A stretch of 64,000 nt of DNA from Opeltia flavorubescens (GCA_000442125.1 KE546966.1:2343471-2407470), one strand, 5' to 3'; shown: positions 31,061-47,485, numbered from the stretch's first letter. A program made the numbers and translations. The notes: generated by a model from the sequence alone, not told the origin.

Positions 31061-34000
31061 TGCCTATCCCTAAAATTACGTTATATAATACATTATTATA
31101 TTATCTACGCGATGGTATCGATAGTATTCCTTTCCAACCTCAATTTATTTGTTTACTTCGATTTTCTTCGATTTATCCTATATAAACAAGTATATAACTT
31201 ATTAAAATCGATAATAAAACTATAAATTTTTTTTAACTCCATTGCTTTTATTTTATTTTCGATAATTTTATTTTCCTATTTTATATATATTTATAATTAA
31301 AGGTTAAAGTATAAAATTTAAATAAATATTTTATAAAACTATTAGATAATCGAAAAATTAAATAATAAAAAATAAAATAAATTTAATAATATAATTTTAT
31401 TAATAAAAGTATAAATAATTTATTGCAAAAATATTAAATTAATTCGCGATAAATATTTTAAAACGTTTATAAACTTTTTTAAATAGTTTTTTACTATATT
31501 TTAAAATTGTAAAACGAGTTCTATCCGGTTTAAAAGGTGTAGAACTAGTTTTAACCGCTGGACGCGTATTTAATTATTAAACTAGCTTTTTCGATTTTTA
31601 AATATAGCTATTCTACTAATAGATAAATAACAAATAATAATTATTTTCCGAATATCTTTTATCTATTATAAATAAATATATTTATATTTATCTTTAATTT
31701 AATAAATATAATTAATAATTTATTAAATTATAATTTTATTTATATTATTTATATTATTTATATTATTTAAATTTATAATAATAATATTATAAAACTTTTT
31801 ATTATAAATTAATATATATTTAAATACTATAATATATTTTATTTAATAAATTTCTTTAGATATTTATTAAATAATAATATAATTTTATTACTTTATTATA
31901 TTAATATCGATAGATAAAATAATTTATATACTTTATTTAACTACTATTATATATTTAACGGGAATTGTAATATTTAAAAGTTTTCGATATTTATTAATAA
32001 TACTAGCTATAATATAATTACTATTTCTACTATTATAAATAAATCTATAAAGCCTCTTTTAAATATATAAACTAGCGATTTATATTCCCGTTATATTTAT
32101 TTCTATTTTCTATTATTAGTAGCTATTAAAAATTATATAAAAATACTAATAATTATTAGTATTTTTACCGGACTTTAATATTTATAATAAAAGCCGTTAA
32201 TTTTAAATAAAAAAATATATAATTAACCCGATAAAAAAAAAATAGGATTTATTTAAAAAATTAATTATTATTAAACTTTTTTTAATTAAAAGCTATCGTT
32301 TTATTATTCGTATATATTAAATAGTATCCGTATTATAAATATTTTAATATTTAAATAATATTTTTAAATTCCAATAAAACCGTTATTAAAATTAATTTTA
32401 TTATAAATATTTATAGTATAAATACTACTATTAAAGAAATAATCCGTAAAAATATTATAAATAAACTGGTATATAATAGAATTTTTATTTAATATAATAT
32501 TTATAACGATATTTATAATTTAAATAATATTATTTATATAATTAAAAAAATTTAAAAAATTATTTAATATAGTTTAAAGGTATTTTAATATTTTAAATAT
32601 AAATATAAAATTTAAAAAGAAAATTTAAACTAATAAAGCTTTTATATTTAATTATAATAATTTCTTTTTTTTATAATATTTTAACTAGTATTTTACTATA
32701 TTATTAAATTTGAAGTTAAATTTTTTAATTATAATTTAAATTTTTATATAATTTATTACTAGATAATATTCTTTAAATACTATATTATAATCGAAATTTT
32801 TGTAAATTATAATTAAAAAAAATTTTGTTTTTTTATAAAATTCTAAAATTTCTAAATTTAATATTTTTATATTTTATTAAACGATTTTTTTCTTTTAATC
32901 GAACTAGAAGTTAAAATAATTTATATAAAAATTAATAAAAGTTTTTATAAATTTATATTTAAAGCAAATCGGAATATTAATATTTTTATTAAAATTTATA
33001 GCCGTTAAACTAGTTGTAAAAGCTTTTATATTAGATTATTTATATTTTTTTATTATAATATCCTTTAAAATAGTAATTTTTTTATTTAGAATTTTATTTT
33101 ATAGACTTTAGAATAAAATTAGTATATATAATATTATATATTATAAAATATTATTTATTTAAAAATAAACTATATTTAATTAATATATTTATTATTATTA
33201 AACTAATCTTTTTTATTTTTTTTATTCGACCTTTTTTAATTTCTATTTTTAGATTATATAAAATTTTTTTAAAATATAATACTATATTAGTATTTTATTT
33301 TATAAATTTACTATAATAATTTTTTTTAATATAAAAATAGGATAATTAATTGAAAATAAAATTCTAAAATTATATATTAAATAATAGATTTCGCTATTAG
33401 TAATTAAATAGCCTATATTTTATTAATATTAGTAAATTTATACTCCCGTTTATAATTTAAAAAGGAAAGCTAACAGTTAAAATTTTATACCGAGTAATAG
33501 ATATAGTTATTTTTTTTTTTTTTTCGATTTCTACTCTATAAATAATATAAATAATAATTCAATATTATATTAATCGAAAAATCGAGCTTTTTTAATAATA
33601 TAAATACAAATACTAATTTTAAAAATTAATAAAATTTTTTTTAAAAGGTAAAATTACTTTTATAATTAAATCGCGGAAATATTATATAATATTATATAGC
33701 TTTAAAATTTTTAGAAAACTAGTTTTAAAAAATATATATAGTTTTAATAATAAATATTTAGTATTTAAATTATTAAAATATATAATAAAATTAATAATTA
33801 GAATATTTTAAAAAAATAATAAAATAGTATTTATAATAATTTATCGATTTACAAATTCCTTATAAAAATAAACTCGCGAAAATTTATATAAATAAAATTA
33901 TATTTTAATTAAAAAAAAATTTAAACGAATATTTTTTTAATAATTAATAAAAAAAAATTTTTATTAAATAAAAATTATATTTAAAAATTAAAAGTATATA

Positions 34001-37000
34001 ATTTTTTAAATAATTTTTTTAATATTTAAAATTTATTATTTAAAAAATATTAAATATATATTTAATTTAAAGGATTTAATTTTTAAATAAAAAATAAATT
34101 ATTATTTATATAATTAAAATAAAATTTATACTAGTTAATATTACTAATTTATAGTTATTAATAATTCGAAATAAAATTTATTAATTTTAATATCGGCCTT
34201 TAATTTTAATCGAGTATATATAAATTTCGATTTTATTTTTAAAATTATAAAAAAAAAATTTATTTTATTTTTTTCGATTTTTAAAAAAGCGGTATATAAT
34301 ATTCGAGTAATCGTTTTATTATTAAAAAAATATATTTTTATATAATATTTTTTTTTATATAAAAAAATTATATATTTAAATAATAGCTTTTAAATTTAAA
34401 AAAAAACCGTTATTTATTTTAATTTTATATAATAATATAATTATTATTTTAAAAATAATTAATAAAAATATTTTAATTTATTTAATAAATATTATAGATT
34501 TTATTAAATATTATAATAATAAATTAATTAACGATTTATTTTTTATATAATAAAAATCTAATATTAAATTAAACTGCGGGTCTAGTAATAAAAAAGTATT
34601 ATATTATATTACTTTATTATATAAAATAGAAATTAGAAATTTTATTAAATTATAAAAATTATTTAACTTTTTTTATAATTTAAAATTTTAATTATCTAGT
34701 ATATATAATATTATTAGTAGTTTTTTTTATTAATATTATTAAATTTTCGACCGTTAGATCCTTTAAATAATTATTTAAAAATATAATTTTTTTGTAATTT
34801 ATATATTATTTTATAGTTATTTTCTTTTTAAATTAAAAAACTAGTTTATATTTAATAAATAAAAAATAAAATTTATTATTTATAAAAAAGTTTATTAAAT
34901 AGAATTTAGTGATTTTATTTTTATTCAAATAAATTATATTAAAATAAAAAAAATAAAAGGTTTATTTTATTTAAAAAATTTATTATAATATTTTTAAAAT
35001 TATATTAATATAAGAATATAGTTTTAAATCCGAAAAAAATTATAAATTTATTATTTTTATAGCTAGTTATATTAAAGGAAATTATTTTTTAATAAATTTA
35101 TAAAAATATAAATAAATAAAAGTAAAAAAACCGAATTAAAAATATAAATATAATATAATATAGCGAAAAAATTAAAAAATAAGATACATATTTAAAATAA
35201 AAATATTTAGTATAATAAAATTAAATATTATAGCTTTAAAAAATTAATATAAAAAAATAAATAAAAGAAAATTTATATTTTAAAAATATAAATAAAAATA
35301 TAATAATAATAATATTAATTGCTATTTACTTTTATATATAATCTTTTTATAATACCGATTTTTTATTATATTATTCAAATATTAAAAATAATTATAATTA
35401 AACTTTTAATAAATATTTAACTATATTATAATAATATTACTATAACGATAAAATAATAAAAACTTTTAAATTTTATAAATTTTAAATAATATTTATTTTT
35501 TCTAGCCGAACTTTTATTATATTATTTTAGAATAAAATCCTATTAATTTATTTAATTATTTATTATTTATTTAATATAAAGGATTATTTTAATATAAAAT
35601 ATATAATAAATTAATAAAATTATTATTAGTTTTAAATACTTTTAAATAAATTAATATCTATTTTTTATATAATAATTATATTCTAGATCGAGCTTATTTT
35701 ATAAAATATCGGGAGTTATAAAATTTTAATTTATTATAGCTTTATTTTATTTTTATATATTATTTTAATATTAAAATTTACTAATTTATTAAATTATTCG
35801 CTTTATTTTTAAATTTTATCGATTTTATAAATTAATTAGAGTATTATTTATTTAATAAATAGAATCGAATATAATAAACTATAATAGCTATTAATATAAA
35901 AACTTTAATTTATAATTATTATATATTTAAAATCAATTTTTAAATAGAAAAAAAAAAAATAAATACTAGATAAAATAAAAAAAAAAAGAATAATAATATA
36001 TACGCGTATTTTTATAAGGATTTAAAAAATTAAAACCGATATAATTAAATAATAGTATTATAAATATCGCGATATAATTATTTATAATAAAATATAAAAT
36101 TTATTACGCTAATATTATATTAAAAGCGGATTAGAAAATATTTATTAAAAATATATATAAATCGAATTACTAAAAATATATAAATAAAAATATTGTATAA
36201 TAAATAATTAATTAATAATAAAAAATAAAAATTAAAAAAAAATATTTTAATTAATTTAAAAATTTATAATATAATATTTTCTTTTTTAATAAATAAAAAA
36301 TAATAATAATTAAATATATTAAAAGCGAATTTCTTCTCGAATATCGATATAAATATTAAATATTTATTATATAATTATCCTATTTAACGTTTTTTTAATA
36401 CCGGTTATTTTCAATTTATAATCGATACTATTTAATTAAAATAATATATTTTAAATATCTAAATTTATAAATAATTTATCTTTTATAAAATTTTTTTACT
36501 TTAAATATAATTAATAACAAATCGAAATAGTATAAATAATTAATAGAAATATATTTATAAATTTAAAATAAATATCGAAGTTTTTATTATATATATAATT
36601 TCTTTAAAAGTTTTTAAAAAAATTAATATTAGCTAGTAATATTTTATATTTTATAATATATTTAATCGATTTTAAAAAGAAATATTTAAATAATATAATA
36701 AATAAAAAAACTTTTAATCAATTATACTTTTTTTTTTAATTATAAAATTTTTTATATTCCGCGATATATCGAATTATTAAAAATACTAAAATTCGAATTA
36801 AAGTATATACTACTATAAATATTCTATAAAAGTAAAAAAACTATTATAGTCGCTTTATAATTTTTCGTCTAGTTTATATATCTATTTATTATCTAGTTTT
36901 CTATATAATAATTCAAAAATAAATTGTAATTTATATAAAATATTAATTTTATTAATTTAAAAAATAAAAAAAAAAAATTATTTAAATTTTTAATAATATT

Positions 37001-38799
37001 TAATTTAATAGAAAAAAATTATTATAATTTATTATATTATATTTTATTAAAATATATTTAAAGGGAAATAAATCGATAATATAAATAAATTAAAATTTAA
37101 AGTCGATTTATTTATTATTATATAATTTAATATTTTTTTAATTATATTAATAATAATTATAAAATTTAATTTATAATTTCGAATTATAATAAATATTTAT
37201 TAAAATAATAGAAATTAAATTATAGCGTAATATTACTATAATTAGTATATTAAAAAAAAACTAATTATAATCTATAATATTATCGGTTATATAAAAAGTT
37301 TAATAATAATAAATTTTAGTAATTTAAAAATTTATATTTATAATAGAAAAATTATAATATATTTTTAATAAAACCTTTAATATAAATATAAAATAATAGA
37401 AATTATAATAAAAAATTTCAATTTTTTAAACTAGTAATAAACGAGAAAATAAAAAAATAAATTGAAATTGAATAAAATCGAATTTATTATATAAAACAAT
37501 TTATAAATAAATAATCTAATAATAAAAAAAAAATTAATTAATTAAAATATTAAATTAAATTAAAAATAAATAATAATTTTAATAAAAATAAAATAAATTA
37601 AATATATTAATTATATATATAATAATAGATAATTAAAAAATATTATTTTATTAATAAACTAGCGAGCTTTAAAAATAAATTTATTATTTTTATATTATTT
37701 TTATTTAATATTTAATAAAAATACTAATTTTAATAATTAATAACTATTATTACCGAATTTAAACTTTAAACACGAAAATAATAAATAAAATATAATATAA
37801 ATAAAATAAAAATAAAATTATAAAATATATATTCGTTATTAAAATATATTCGAAAAAAAAAAAATTTAAATTATTAAATTAATAATTAACCGTTAAATTA
37901 AAATTAATAAAATTTATATATTAATAAAATTTCGAATTAATATAAATATAAAATTAAATTATATAATAAAATATTAACCGAGCTATAATAGATTTTATAA
38001 AAAAAATATATATATATTATTTAGAATTTATTAAAATAACTCGTTTAATAAATTAAATAAATAATATAATATACGAATTTAATAAAATAATTATATAAAT
38101 TATATATTAAAATTTTCGAAATTATTTATTATATTAAACTCGATTTCGATTTTTATTTATTTTTTTATATATTAAATAAACTTTAAATAATTATTATTAT
38201 TATTTATAAAATTATTCGCGATATAATAATTTCTCCGGTATTAAATTTTAGAATATTATATATTTATTATATTTATAAAAATTTTAAATTTAAAAAAATT
38301 TGTATATAAATATTTTATTTTTATATTTTTATTAATAGTTTTAAATTCTAATAAAAGATATAATAATATATATATATATTTTTATAATAATAAATCCCGC
38401 TTTAAATTATTTTTTTAATTATCGATTATTATAGTTATAAATTCTAATTTATTTATTTAAATCCGTTATATTAAAAATAAAAAAAAATCTATATATACGA
38501 TTATTATTAAATTTAAAAGTTTTTATCTTTTTTTTTTTATTTTAAATATATAAATATTATTTTTATTTATATTCTATTAATTTTTCTAAACCGATTTCTA
38601 TTTAAAGTTATAATAATTAAAATATTTTATTTTTTAAATTAAATTTACCGGTTATTTACGGAAATTAATATTAAATATAAATTATTTAAAGAAATTTCTA
38701 CTATATTTATTAATTAGATCTATTTAATAATAAATTATAATACTTTTATTAATAAACTATAATAGTAGCTAAAAGCGGTTAGTATATTATTTATTATTA

Positions 38800-39270
38800 T
38801 ATATTAACCTATTATAATATATTTAACCTGCTATAATATATTTAATCTAGTATAATATATTTAATCTAGTATAATATATTTAATCTAATATTATATATTC
38901 CATTTAATATTATATATTCCATTTACTATTATATATTTTATCTATTATTATATATTCTATCTGCTATAATATATTTAAGCTATTATTAAATATTAAATCT
39001 ATTATTATATATTCTATTTACGTATTTAATTTACTATAATATATCCAATCTACTATTATATATTCTACCTATATATTTAATCTATTATAATATATTTAAC
39101 TTATTATTATATATTTTATCTATATATTTAACCTATTATAATATATTTAACCTGTTATTATATATTCTATCTATTTATTTAATCTATTATAATATATTTA
39201 ACCTATTATTATATATTTTATCTATTATAATATATTTTATTTATTTATATATATCTATTATTATATATTT
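38800..39270. repeat. AT-rich minisatellite, ~20-bp unit
   Basis: About 23 degenerate units of a 19-20 bp sequence of the form TATAATATATTTAAYCTR follow one another, with some half-units. It is the most regular structure inside the isochore. Confidence 0.75.
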
Positions 39271-42200
39271 ATTCCTTTTTTATCTATTTTATTTATAAAT
39301 TCGGCTNCTAAAAAATTTAAATATAAATTATAATAATATTTAATATTTTATTAAATTATATATATTTTAGTTTTAAATATATTTTTAATATTAAATTTTA
39401 ATAAAATTCGATAAAATTATTATCGTTTAAATAAAAATAATAAATAGTAGAAAAAAAATTAATATTATTTTTTAGTAAATTCTAATAATTAGAATTTATT
39501 TTTTTAAAATCGCGTTAAAAAATAAAATATAATAGCTATATTTTATTAAAATAATAGAAAAGTAATAGTATATTTTTTAAAAATAAAAATCGTTTATTAT
39601 TTATAGATTTATTTTATTATTATATTAAATTAATCTTTTTTTTTATAAATATTTTCAATTTTTTATATAAAAAATAAATTATAAATTATTATATATTTTT
39701 TAATAATATATTAATAGTTTATAATATATTATTTTTCTTTTATATTTCTATAATATTAATAATTTACTTCTAGTTTATAATTAGTAATTTTCTATAAAAT
39801 AAATAGGTTTTAATCTATATATATTTTTATATATTTTTTATAAAAATTAATCCTTTTAATTTTTAATTTATTGGATATATTTTAGATTATATTATTAGTA
39901 TTTATATATTATATACTTTTTTAAATTAAATTATACTAAAGTATCGAATTTTTTATATAAAAATACTTTATATTTTTTATTATTCGTTTTAAAGAAATTT
40001 AAAAACCGATTTTATAATATTTAATTAATTTAATATTTATTATTTTCGAATAAATATTATTAATTAAAATTTCTATAATTCTTATTAAACCCTTAATTTT
40101 TTTAGATTATATTCGATTTATTCTATTCTAAATTTTAAAATTAGCTATTACATTTTCTATATTTAAATTAAAATAGGTAATTTTTATTTAAAATATATTA
40201 ATATTTTTAGTTATATATATAAAATAAATTCGTTTTTTTATAAAATAAATAAATATTCGATAATATTTTATTTATAATTAAAAATAATTAATTAAAACAA
40301 AAAATTATACTAATAAATTTTTAATTAAAAAGTAACTATATTTAAATCTAAAAAAATCTTTAATATCGATTTTTAAAATAATTTTTAAACGAGATATAAC
40401 TATATTTACGTTATAAAATAATATATTACTTTTATTAAAAGCCTTTACTAATAATATAATTAAGCTAATTTCTAATAAATAGAATAAAATTTTAATAAAA
40501 ATAAAAGTAAGTAGATTATTAAATATAAAGTTAATAGAATTTATATATATAAAATTTAAAAATTAATAATTAAAAATTTAAATTATAAATTTTAATTTAT
40601 TTATAAAATAAATATTAAATATATTAAAAATTATAAAAATAATACGCGATTTATACTAGTTTAAAATCTATTAATAAATAATATAATTATATTTTAATCT
40701 AAAATTTTTAAAAGAATATTTTCGTTTAAATTAAAATTTAAAATATTATAAATAATATAAAAAGTTAATTAATAATTTTATATTATTTTATTAATAAAAT
40801 TCTTTTTTTTAATTATTTTATTTTTTTATCTATAATATTTACTATAATAATATTAGTAATTTAATATTTATTAAATAATTTAATTTTCGATTTTAAATTT
40901 AATATTTTTATTAAATAAAAATATAAATATTATTCGAATATTAATTAAAAACTATTTTTTATTTTCTATCGCGAGAATTTATAAAAACTATTTAGTTATA
41001 TATTCTATCTATTATAAACGATAAATAGCAACCGATACCTTTTATAAAAAAAAATTTAAATAAAGTTATATTATTTAAATAAAACTCGATTTTTACTAAT
41101 AATATCTATTTATAATAAAAAAAAAATTTTATATAAATTTTTTCTAACTATTAATAGATATAAATTATTATAAATTTAATTCGGAAACGATTATAAATAA
41201 ATTAAAGAATTTTTTAAAATATTAAAAAAAAGATAATTAATTAATTTAATATTTTTTAAAAAATATTAAAATTCTAGTAATTTAAATAATTAATCTTAAG
41301 AAATTTAATATAATTAACTAGCGAGTATTATATAACCAGCCGTTTATTTAATAGATAATTTTTCCGATAATTAGATTTTTTATCTAGTCGATAATAATCT
41401 ATATAATATATATAAAATAGCGGTTATTTTATAAATTAATAAATTTATTAATATTAATATATATTAAAAGCTAATTTTTATTTTAATTACAAGTTTATAA
41501 ATAGCGGCTATAATAAAAAAATAGAAATATAATAGATTCTAGCGATTTAATAAAAAAAAGGAATTAATTAATTTAATATTTTTATAAAAAATTTAAACGT
41601 TTTTAGCTTAAATAATTAATAGATTTTTTATAATTTCGATTATATAATATAATAACTCTAGCCGAAAATAAAAAAAAATAAAAACGAATTTATTAGATAT
41701 TTAAATACAAGGTAATACTAGTAAAAAAAAACTAGAACAAATATAATTAGTAATATTTTTAGTCTAGCGATTAAAAATTTTATTATTAGAATTAAATATA
41801 AATTCTATTAAAATTATATATAAAATATTTATTTTATATATTTTAAAAAAGTAAATATACTTTAAAAAGTATTAATTAATTAAATATTTCTATTTTTTTA
41901 ATTTTTAAAAAATAAATATTTTAATATTTAATAAAACCCTTTTTACTAAAATAAAATTTTATTTTAATAAAATTTGATAATTAAATTTTATTAATAATAT
42001 TAAATATATAATAAATAAATAAATTATAATATTTTATTATTTAATTAAATATTTACTTTATAAAAAAATTTTTTATTTAATAATATCTAATTATTAGATT
42101 TTATTTCGAATTAAAATTTTTAGTAATTAAAATATAGTTAAATATATTCAAATACTTTAATTTATTTATAAAAAAGGCGATAATTTAAAATTTTTCTTTA

Positions 42201-42699
42201 AAAATATAATCTATAAGATTAGATTAAATTTTCTAATTTTAAATTTATTATTTTATTAATATTTATTATTTATCTCCTTTTTTAGCTCTAGATTTATTTT
42301 TATAGCCAAATTTATTATTTATATTTTTGATTATATTTATTTTTTTTTATTTTTTATTATTTTTTTATTTTTTTTTTCTATTATTTTTTTATTTTAAATA
42401 TACTACTTTTTAAATAATTGAAATTAGTAGTAGATCTACTATATAAAAAGTTCGTATTTTTAATTATAAAGAAAATATTATTATTTAAAGTTTTATAAAT
42501 ATATAATACTTTTAAATTTAATAATTTTAATTAAAAAAAATTAAATAAACTTCAAAATATAATATTATAAAATAATACTATTTACTAATTTTTATTATAA
42601 TAAAGCTAATAAAATTTTTATAAAAAATAATTTAATTAATTTATAAATATAAAAAATCTATTAATAATATTTAATATATTAAATAATTAATTTAACTTT

Positions 42700-43000
42700 T
42701 AACTATTAATTCGGCTAAAAATCCGAATTTAAAAATTAATTTTAATTAAATAAATATTAATAATTTAAAAAAATTCTTTCGATTATTAAAATTTATAGGG
42801 ATTATATATTATAATAATTCTAATAAAATTATAGGGTTTATAAAAATAGTTTTTTTAATAAAAATATTCGGTATTTTAAATTATATATAAATATTTATAG
42901 AATTAAACGCTAGTAATTATTTAATATTACAGTATTTTTTCGATTTTATTTACTTTTAATAATCGATAATATAATTATTTAATTAAAAATAAATAATTTA
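42700..43000 (+). mobile_element. Possible Ty3/gypsy-type LTR retrotransposon fossil (fragment)
   Basis: A translated stretch here has the spacing expected where reverse transcriptase passes into RNase H in Ty3/gypsy elements. The element is broken beyond use and very old in mutational terms. Limits, LTRs and other parts cannot be seen. Confidence 0.2.
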
Positions 43001-46000
43001 AATAAATTTGAAAATTTTATTAATAATATTAATAATTCTTTTTTTTTAAATAATTATATTTAGTTTATTTATTATTTTAGGTTTTATTAAAATTTAATAA
43101 ATCGAAAAACTTTATTTTATAAATCTAGGCGAATAAAAAGATTTAATCTAATATAAAAAATTAAATTAGCTATTATTAAAATTTTATAGATAATAAAATT
43201 ATAAATTATTTAAAAATAATTATTTTACTATTCGCCTATTATTTTAAAAAATAAATAGTTTTTTAAAAACTTTAATACTATTAAATTTATAATTCGAATA
43301 AAATATAAGCTATATAAATATTCCGATTTTTTTAATACCGAGTCTATAATATTTATAAAAAAATATTACCAGAGTATAAAAGATAAATAGAGTATAAAAA
43401 ATATAAAAAATAGAAAAAATATATAAAATTAAAATAATTAAAAGATAAATATCGGCTATACTTTATAGTATATATATACTAGATAATTTCTCTATAAAAA
43501 TCTATATAAATAGTAAAAATTTATAAAAAAGTTATATTTTTAATATAAAAAAAAATATAAATTAAATTCTATTATAATATCGGTTATTATAATAATTATA
43601 TATAAAATAAAACTAATTTTTAAATAAATAATCTTTTTAATATTTAATATTAATCTATTATAATTTTTTTAAATATATAATTTTTTTATATTTTTTATAA
43701 TTTAATTATAACCTCGCCTTTTAAATAATTAAAAAAAATTATAAAAATTTTTTTTAAATATTTATAAAGCTTAATTAAATTATTTATTTTTATAAATATT
43801 TAATATTTTAATAATTTATTAAAACTATAAAATAAAAAAATTATAAATATATATCGAAAATAAATTATTTAAAATAGTTTTATTTAAAATAAGAAGCAAT
43901 AAATATAAAAAAAAAAAAAAAAATAAACGCTTTTTTTATATTAAAATCTTTTTTTTATATTTTTAAATAAATTTCGATCGAATTTTAAAATAGAATTATA
44001 TATAAAATTCGCTAATATTAAATCAAAAAAATTTAATTTTACTATTATAGATATTTAAAAAATAATTTATTTTTTAAAAAAATATAAATTTAAAAAAATA
44101 AATATTTATAATACCGCTATTTAAAAGTCGATAAAAAAATTTAATTATTATTTAAATTTTAAATTTCAAACTTTTAGTATAAAAAATAAAATAATTTATA
44201 ATTTTATTAATAAATTTTACTTTTATTTTTATTTATATTTATTTTTATATAATATATATTTATATTATTTTATCGGCTTTTAAAAATAATAATAAAAAAA
44301 ATAAAACTAAAATAATAATAAATTAAAAATTTATTTTTAATAAAAGCTTTTAAAATTTTCTAATAAAAGTTGCTATTAAAAATATAAATATTTATCGGAT
44401 TTGTTTTAATATTAAGTATATTTTTTATAATATCTCTAAATTTTTTATATATATTAAAAAACGTTAAAAAAGCGATATAAAAGGATAATTATCTAGTTTT
44501 AAAATATTTATATTTTCTATACCGATTAATAGCTGTAAATATAATTGAAAAAAAAAATAATAACTATTTTCTATTAAATATATCCCGTTTACTAGTTTAA
44601 TATAAAATTATAATAAAAATAAAAAAATAAAAATAATATTTAAAGTAATAATCCCGCTCGCTAGTACTATAAAAATTTACCGCGGTTAAAAAAAATACTA
44701 GCTACTATTTAATAAACTAATTTTATTAATTAAACTAGTAAAATATTATAACGGTTAAAAAAAAATCAGCTGCTATTTATTAAATTAATTCTATTTATAA
44801 AATTTATTAAAAGCTACAGTTATAAAAATTAATATTAGATAATATTTAAAAAAATAATTATTTTTATAAAACTAATATATTATTATTAAAATAAAAAAAA
44901 AATTAATTTATATTTATAGAATTTCTATAAACCGCCAGTTTAAAAAGATTAAAAAATAAAAAAAAAAAAATTTATTTAAATTCTTTAAACTAGTTTATAA
45001 AATAATCGCCCGCGAATATTAAAAAAAAAAACCTTCGTTTAAATAATTTTAAAAATAAGTTTAATTTTAAATTAAAAATTTATAATAAACCTAGTATTTT
45101 TTTATATAAATTTATATAAAATTAGTTTAATAGTATCACGAATTTAATAATAAAAATATAAATAGATAATACTAATTAAATATCGTTTATAATTAAAAAT
45201 AGTATAGATAAAATAAATAAATATTAGAAATTAATATAAAAAAAATAATAATTTTTTTTCGAAAAATTTATATTTATTATTTACTCGCCGGTAATATTTT
45301 TAATATTATATTTAATAAAATAAAATAATTAATTAAAATAAATATAATTCCGAAATTTAAAATTTTTTTTTAATTTTATTAAATAAAAAAAGGTTAATAA
45401 ATAGTAGAAAAACCGGTAATATTATTTTAATTTTCTAAAAATTATAATTTAATAGAATAATTTAAATATTATTATTTTAAAAAAATCGAAATTTAAAAAT
45501 AAAAATAAAATAGTTTTCGATTTAATATATATATTAAATTCGGTTGATAAATATTATTTAAATAACGGTTAATTTATTTTTTTAAATTAATTAAATATTT
45601 TTTTTTTTAATAATTAATAAATTATAAATAAAAATTTAAATATAATTAAAAAAAAATAATAATATTAAAAAATATTAAAATTTATAATATAATATAAATA
45701 ATTTAATAATAAATAAATATAAAATTATAAATTTAAAAAATATATTTTTAATATTTATATATTATTAAAAATATATTTTATCTATATTAATTTTTTATTT
45801 ATTTTTTTACTAATTTTATTATAAATATTTAATAATATTATCTATTTGTATTTTAAAATTCTAATCTTATCTATACTAAAAAACTATATAGTTTTCCAGT
45901 CGATTTATAAAAACGGATATTAAAATATTAAATAATTTTTTATTTAAAAGTAAAAATTTATTAAAAAATTATTTATTTTTTAATAATATTAAAAATTAAA

Positions 46001-46503
46001 ATAGTTTATTTTTTAATTTTATATTAATATTATAATATAATATTAAAATTCCTTTAATCAGGTTTAATTTTGTAAATCTATTATAGTTAGGAATTTTCGC
46101 GATTTTTAATATTTCGAGTAATCGATATATTAAAAAATTTTATTTTTTAAAACCGTATATTTAGCGCTAAATCTAATATAATTTAATCTTTAAAATACTA
46201 TTTTTTAACTAATTTTTAAAGCTATTTAATATATTAAAAATTTTAAAAAAATTCTATAAATTAATCGAATAATTAATTTTTTTAGTTTTTTAAATAAATT
46301 TTTTTATTTATTTAAACTAGATATATAGAAATTTATTATTTTTTTTTTTTTTTAATAAAATTTTAACTATTTTTTATATAATAATAGATATTAATATTAT
46401 AGATTTTTAATAATATTAAACTATTTAATAAAAAATTAAAAAAATTAAAGATTTTTTATCGATTAAGTTTCTATCGGACCAATAAAAAAACCGAAGCTAT
46501 TAC

Positions 46504-46580
46504 TAAAATTCGAATCTAGGACTTCTAGAATATAGTAATTATAATCTAATATTCTAATTATTAAACTATAGAGGCGATTA
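46504..46580 (-). pseudogene. RIP-mutated tRNA-like sequence (tRNA relic or SINE head)
   Basis: Read on the minus strand, GCCTCTATAGTTTAATAATTAG has the form of a tRNA 5' end with A box, and TAGATTCGAATTTT matches a T arm and B box with G-to-A and C-to-T changes. A possible acceptor 3' strand (TAATAGC) lies just outside, at about 46498. Isotype cannot be decided. It could be a tRNA gene caught in a duplicated segment or the head of a tRNA-derived SINE. Confidence 0.4.
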
Positions 46581-46605
46581 TTAAAATTAATCCTAATAGT
46601 AATAA

Positions 46606-46900
46606 GAAGCGGGAATATAGTATATTCCCGGAAATATATTAATTTAATTAGCTTAAATCTATTAATTTATCTAGTTTTTCGGTTTATTTCCAGTCGATTT
46701 TTTATTTAAATTCCTATCGTTTAAAGTTTAAAATATCGCTAAATTTTTGTAAATAAAGTTTAAAAACTAGTTAAGCGTATTAAAATATATTTTTTAGAAT
46801 TTTTTTAAAAGGTTTAGTTATAAAATAATCGATTAGTAAAATTATCGCTAGTGAATTTTAATAGAAGATATTAAACTATTTTTTTATAGTTTAAAATTAG
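46606..46900 (+). repeat. Direct repeat, copy A (~295 bp)
   Basis: It aligns end to end with 47191-47485 at a constant offset of about 585 bp. Shared landmarks are GCGGGARTATAGTATA, TTTATCTAR and AAAATTATCGCTAG. Divergence is high. The pair could be two copies of a short interspersed repeat or the ends of one element. Confidence 0.6.
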
Positions 46901-47190
46901 CTTTTTACTTTTTTAAACTTAATTTTATTCCCGTTTTTTATTATTATATATTTTTTCTACTTTAACTACTTTTATATTTAATTTAAAAATAGTTTTTATA
47001 GATTTAAAAAGCTATTTAAACTATAGTTACTAATATATAAATAAAAGGAATAATAAATAATTTATATTAGATTAAACCCTATAATTAAAATTTAAAATAA
47101 TAAAATTAATTATTATAAATATATTATATATATAATTATTATTATTAATAATTATTAATTTTAATATTAATTTTTTATTTTTTAGATTAA

Positions 47191-47485
47191 AAAGCGGGAG
47201 TATAGTATAATTCCGTAGATCTATTTATTAAATAATTTAAATTTATTAATTTATCTAAATCTTTAATCTATTTTTAGTTATATTTATATCTAGATTCTAA
47301 TCGCTAAAAAATTAAAATATTATTTAACTTTTATAGATTAAATTTAAGAAAAAGCTAAGTATTATAAAATATACTCTTTAGAATTTTTTTAATAGATTAG
47401 GTTATAGAATAATTAACTAGTAAAATTATCGCTAGCGGATTTTAATAAAGGATACCGAATTATTTTTTTATAACTATTTTAATTA
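47191..47485 (+). repeat. Direct repeat, copy B (~295 bp)
   Basis: Second copy of the 46606-46900 repeat, in the same orientation. Confidence 0.6.
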
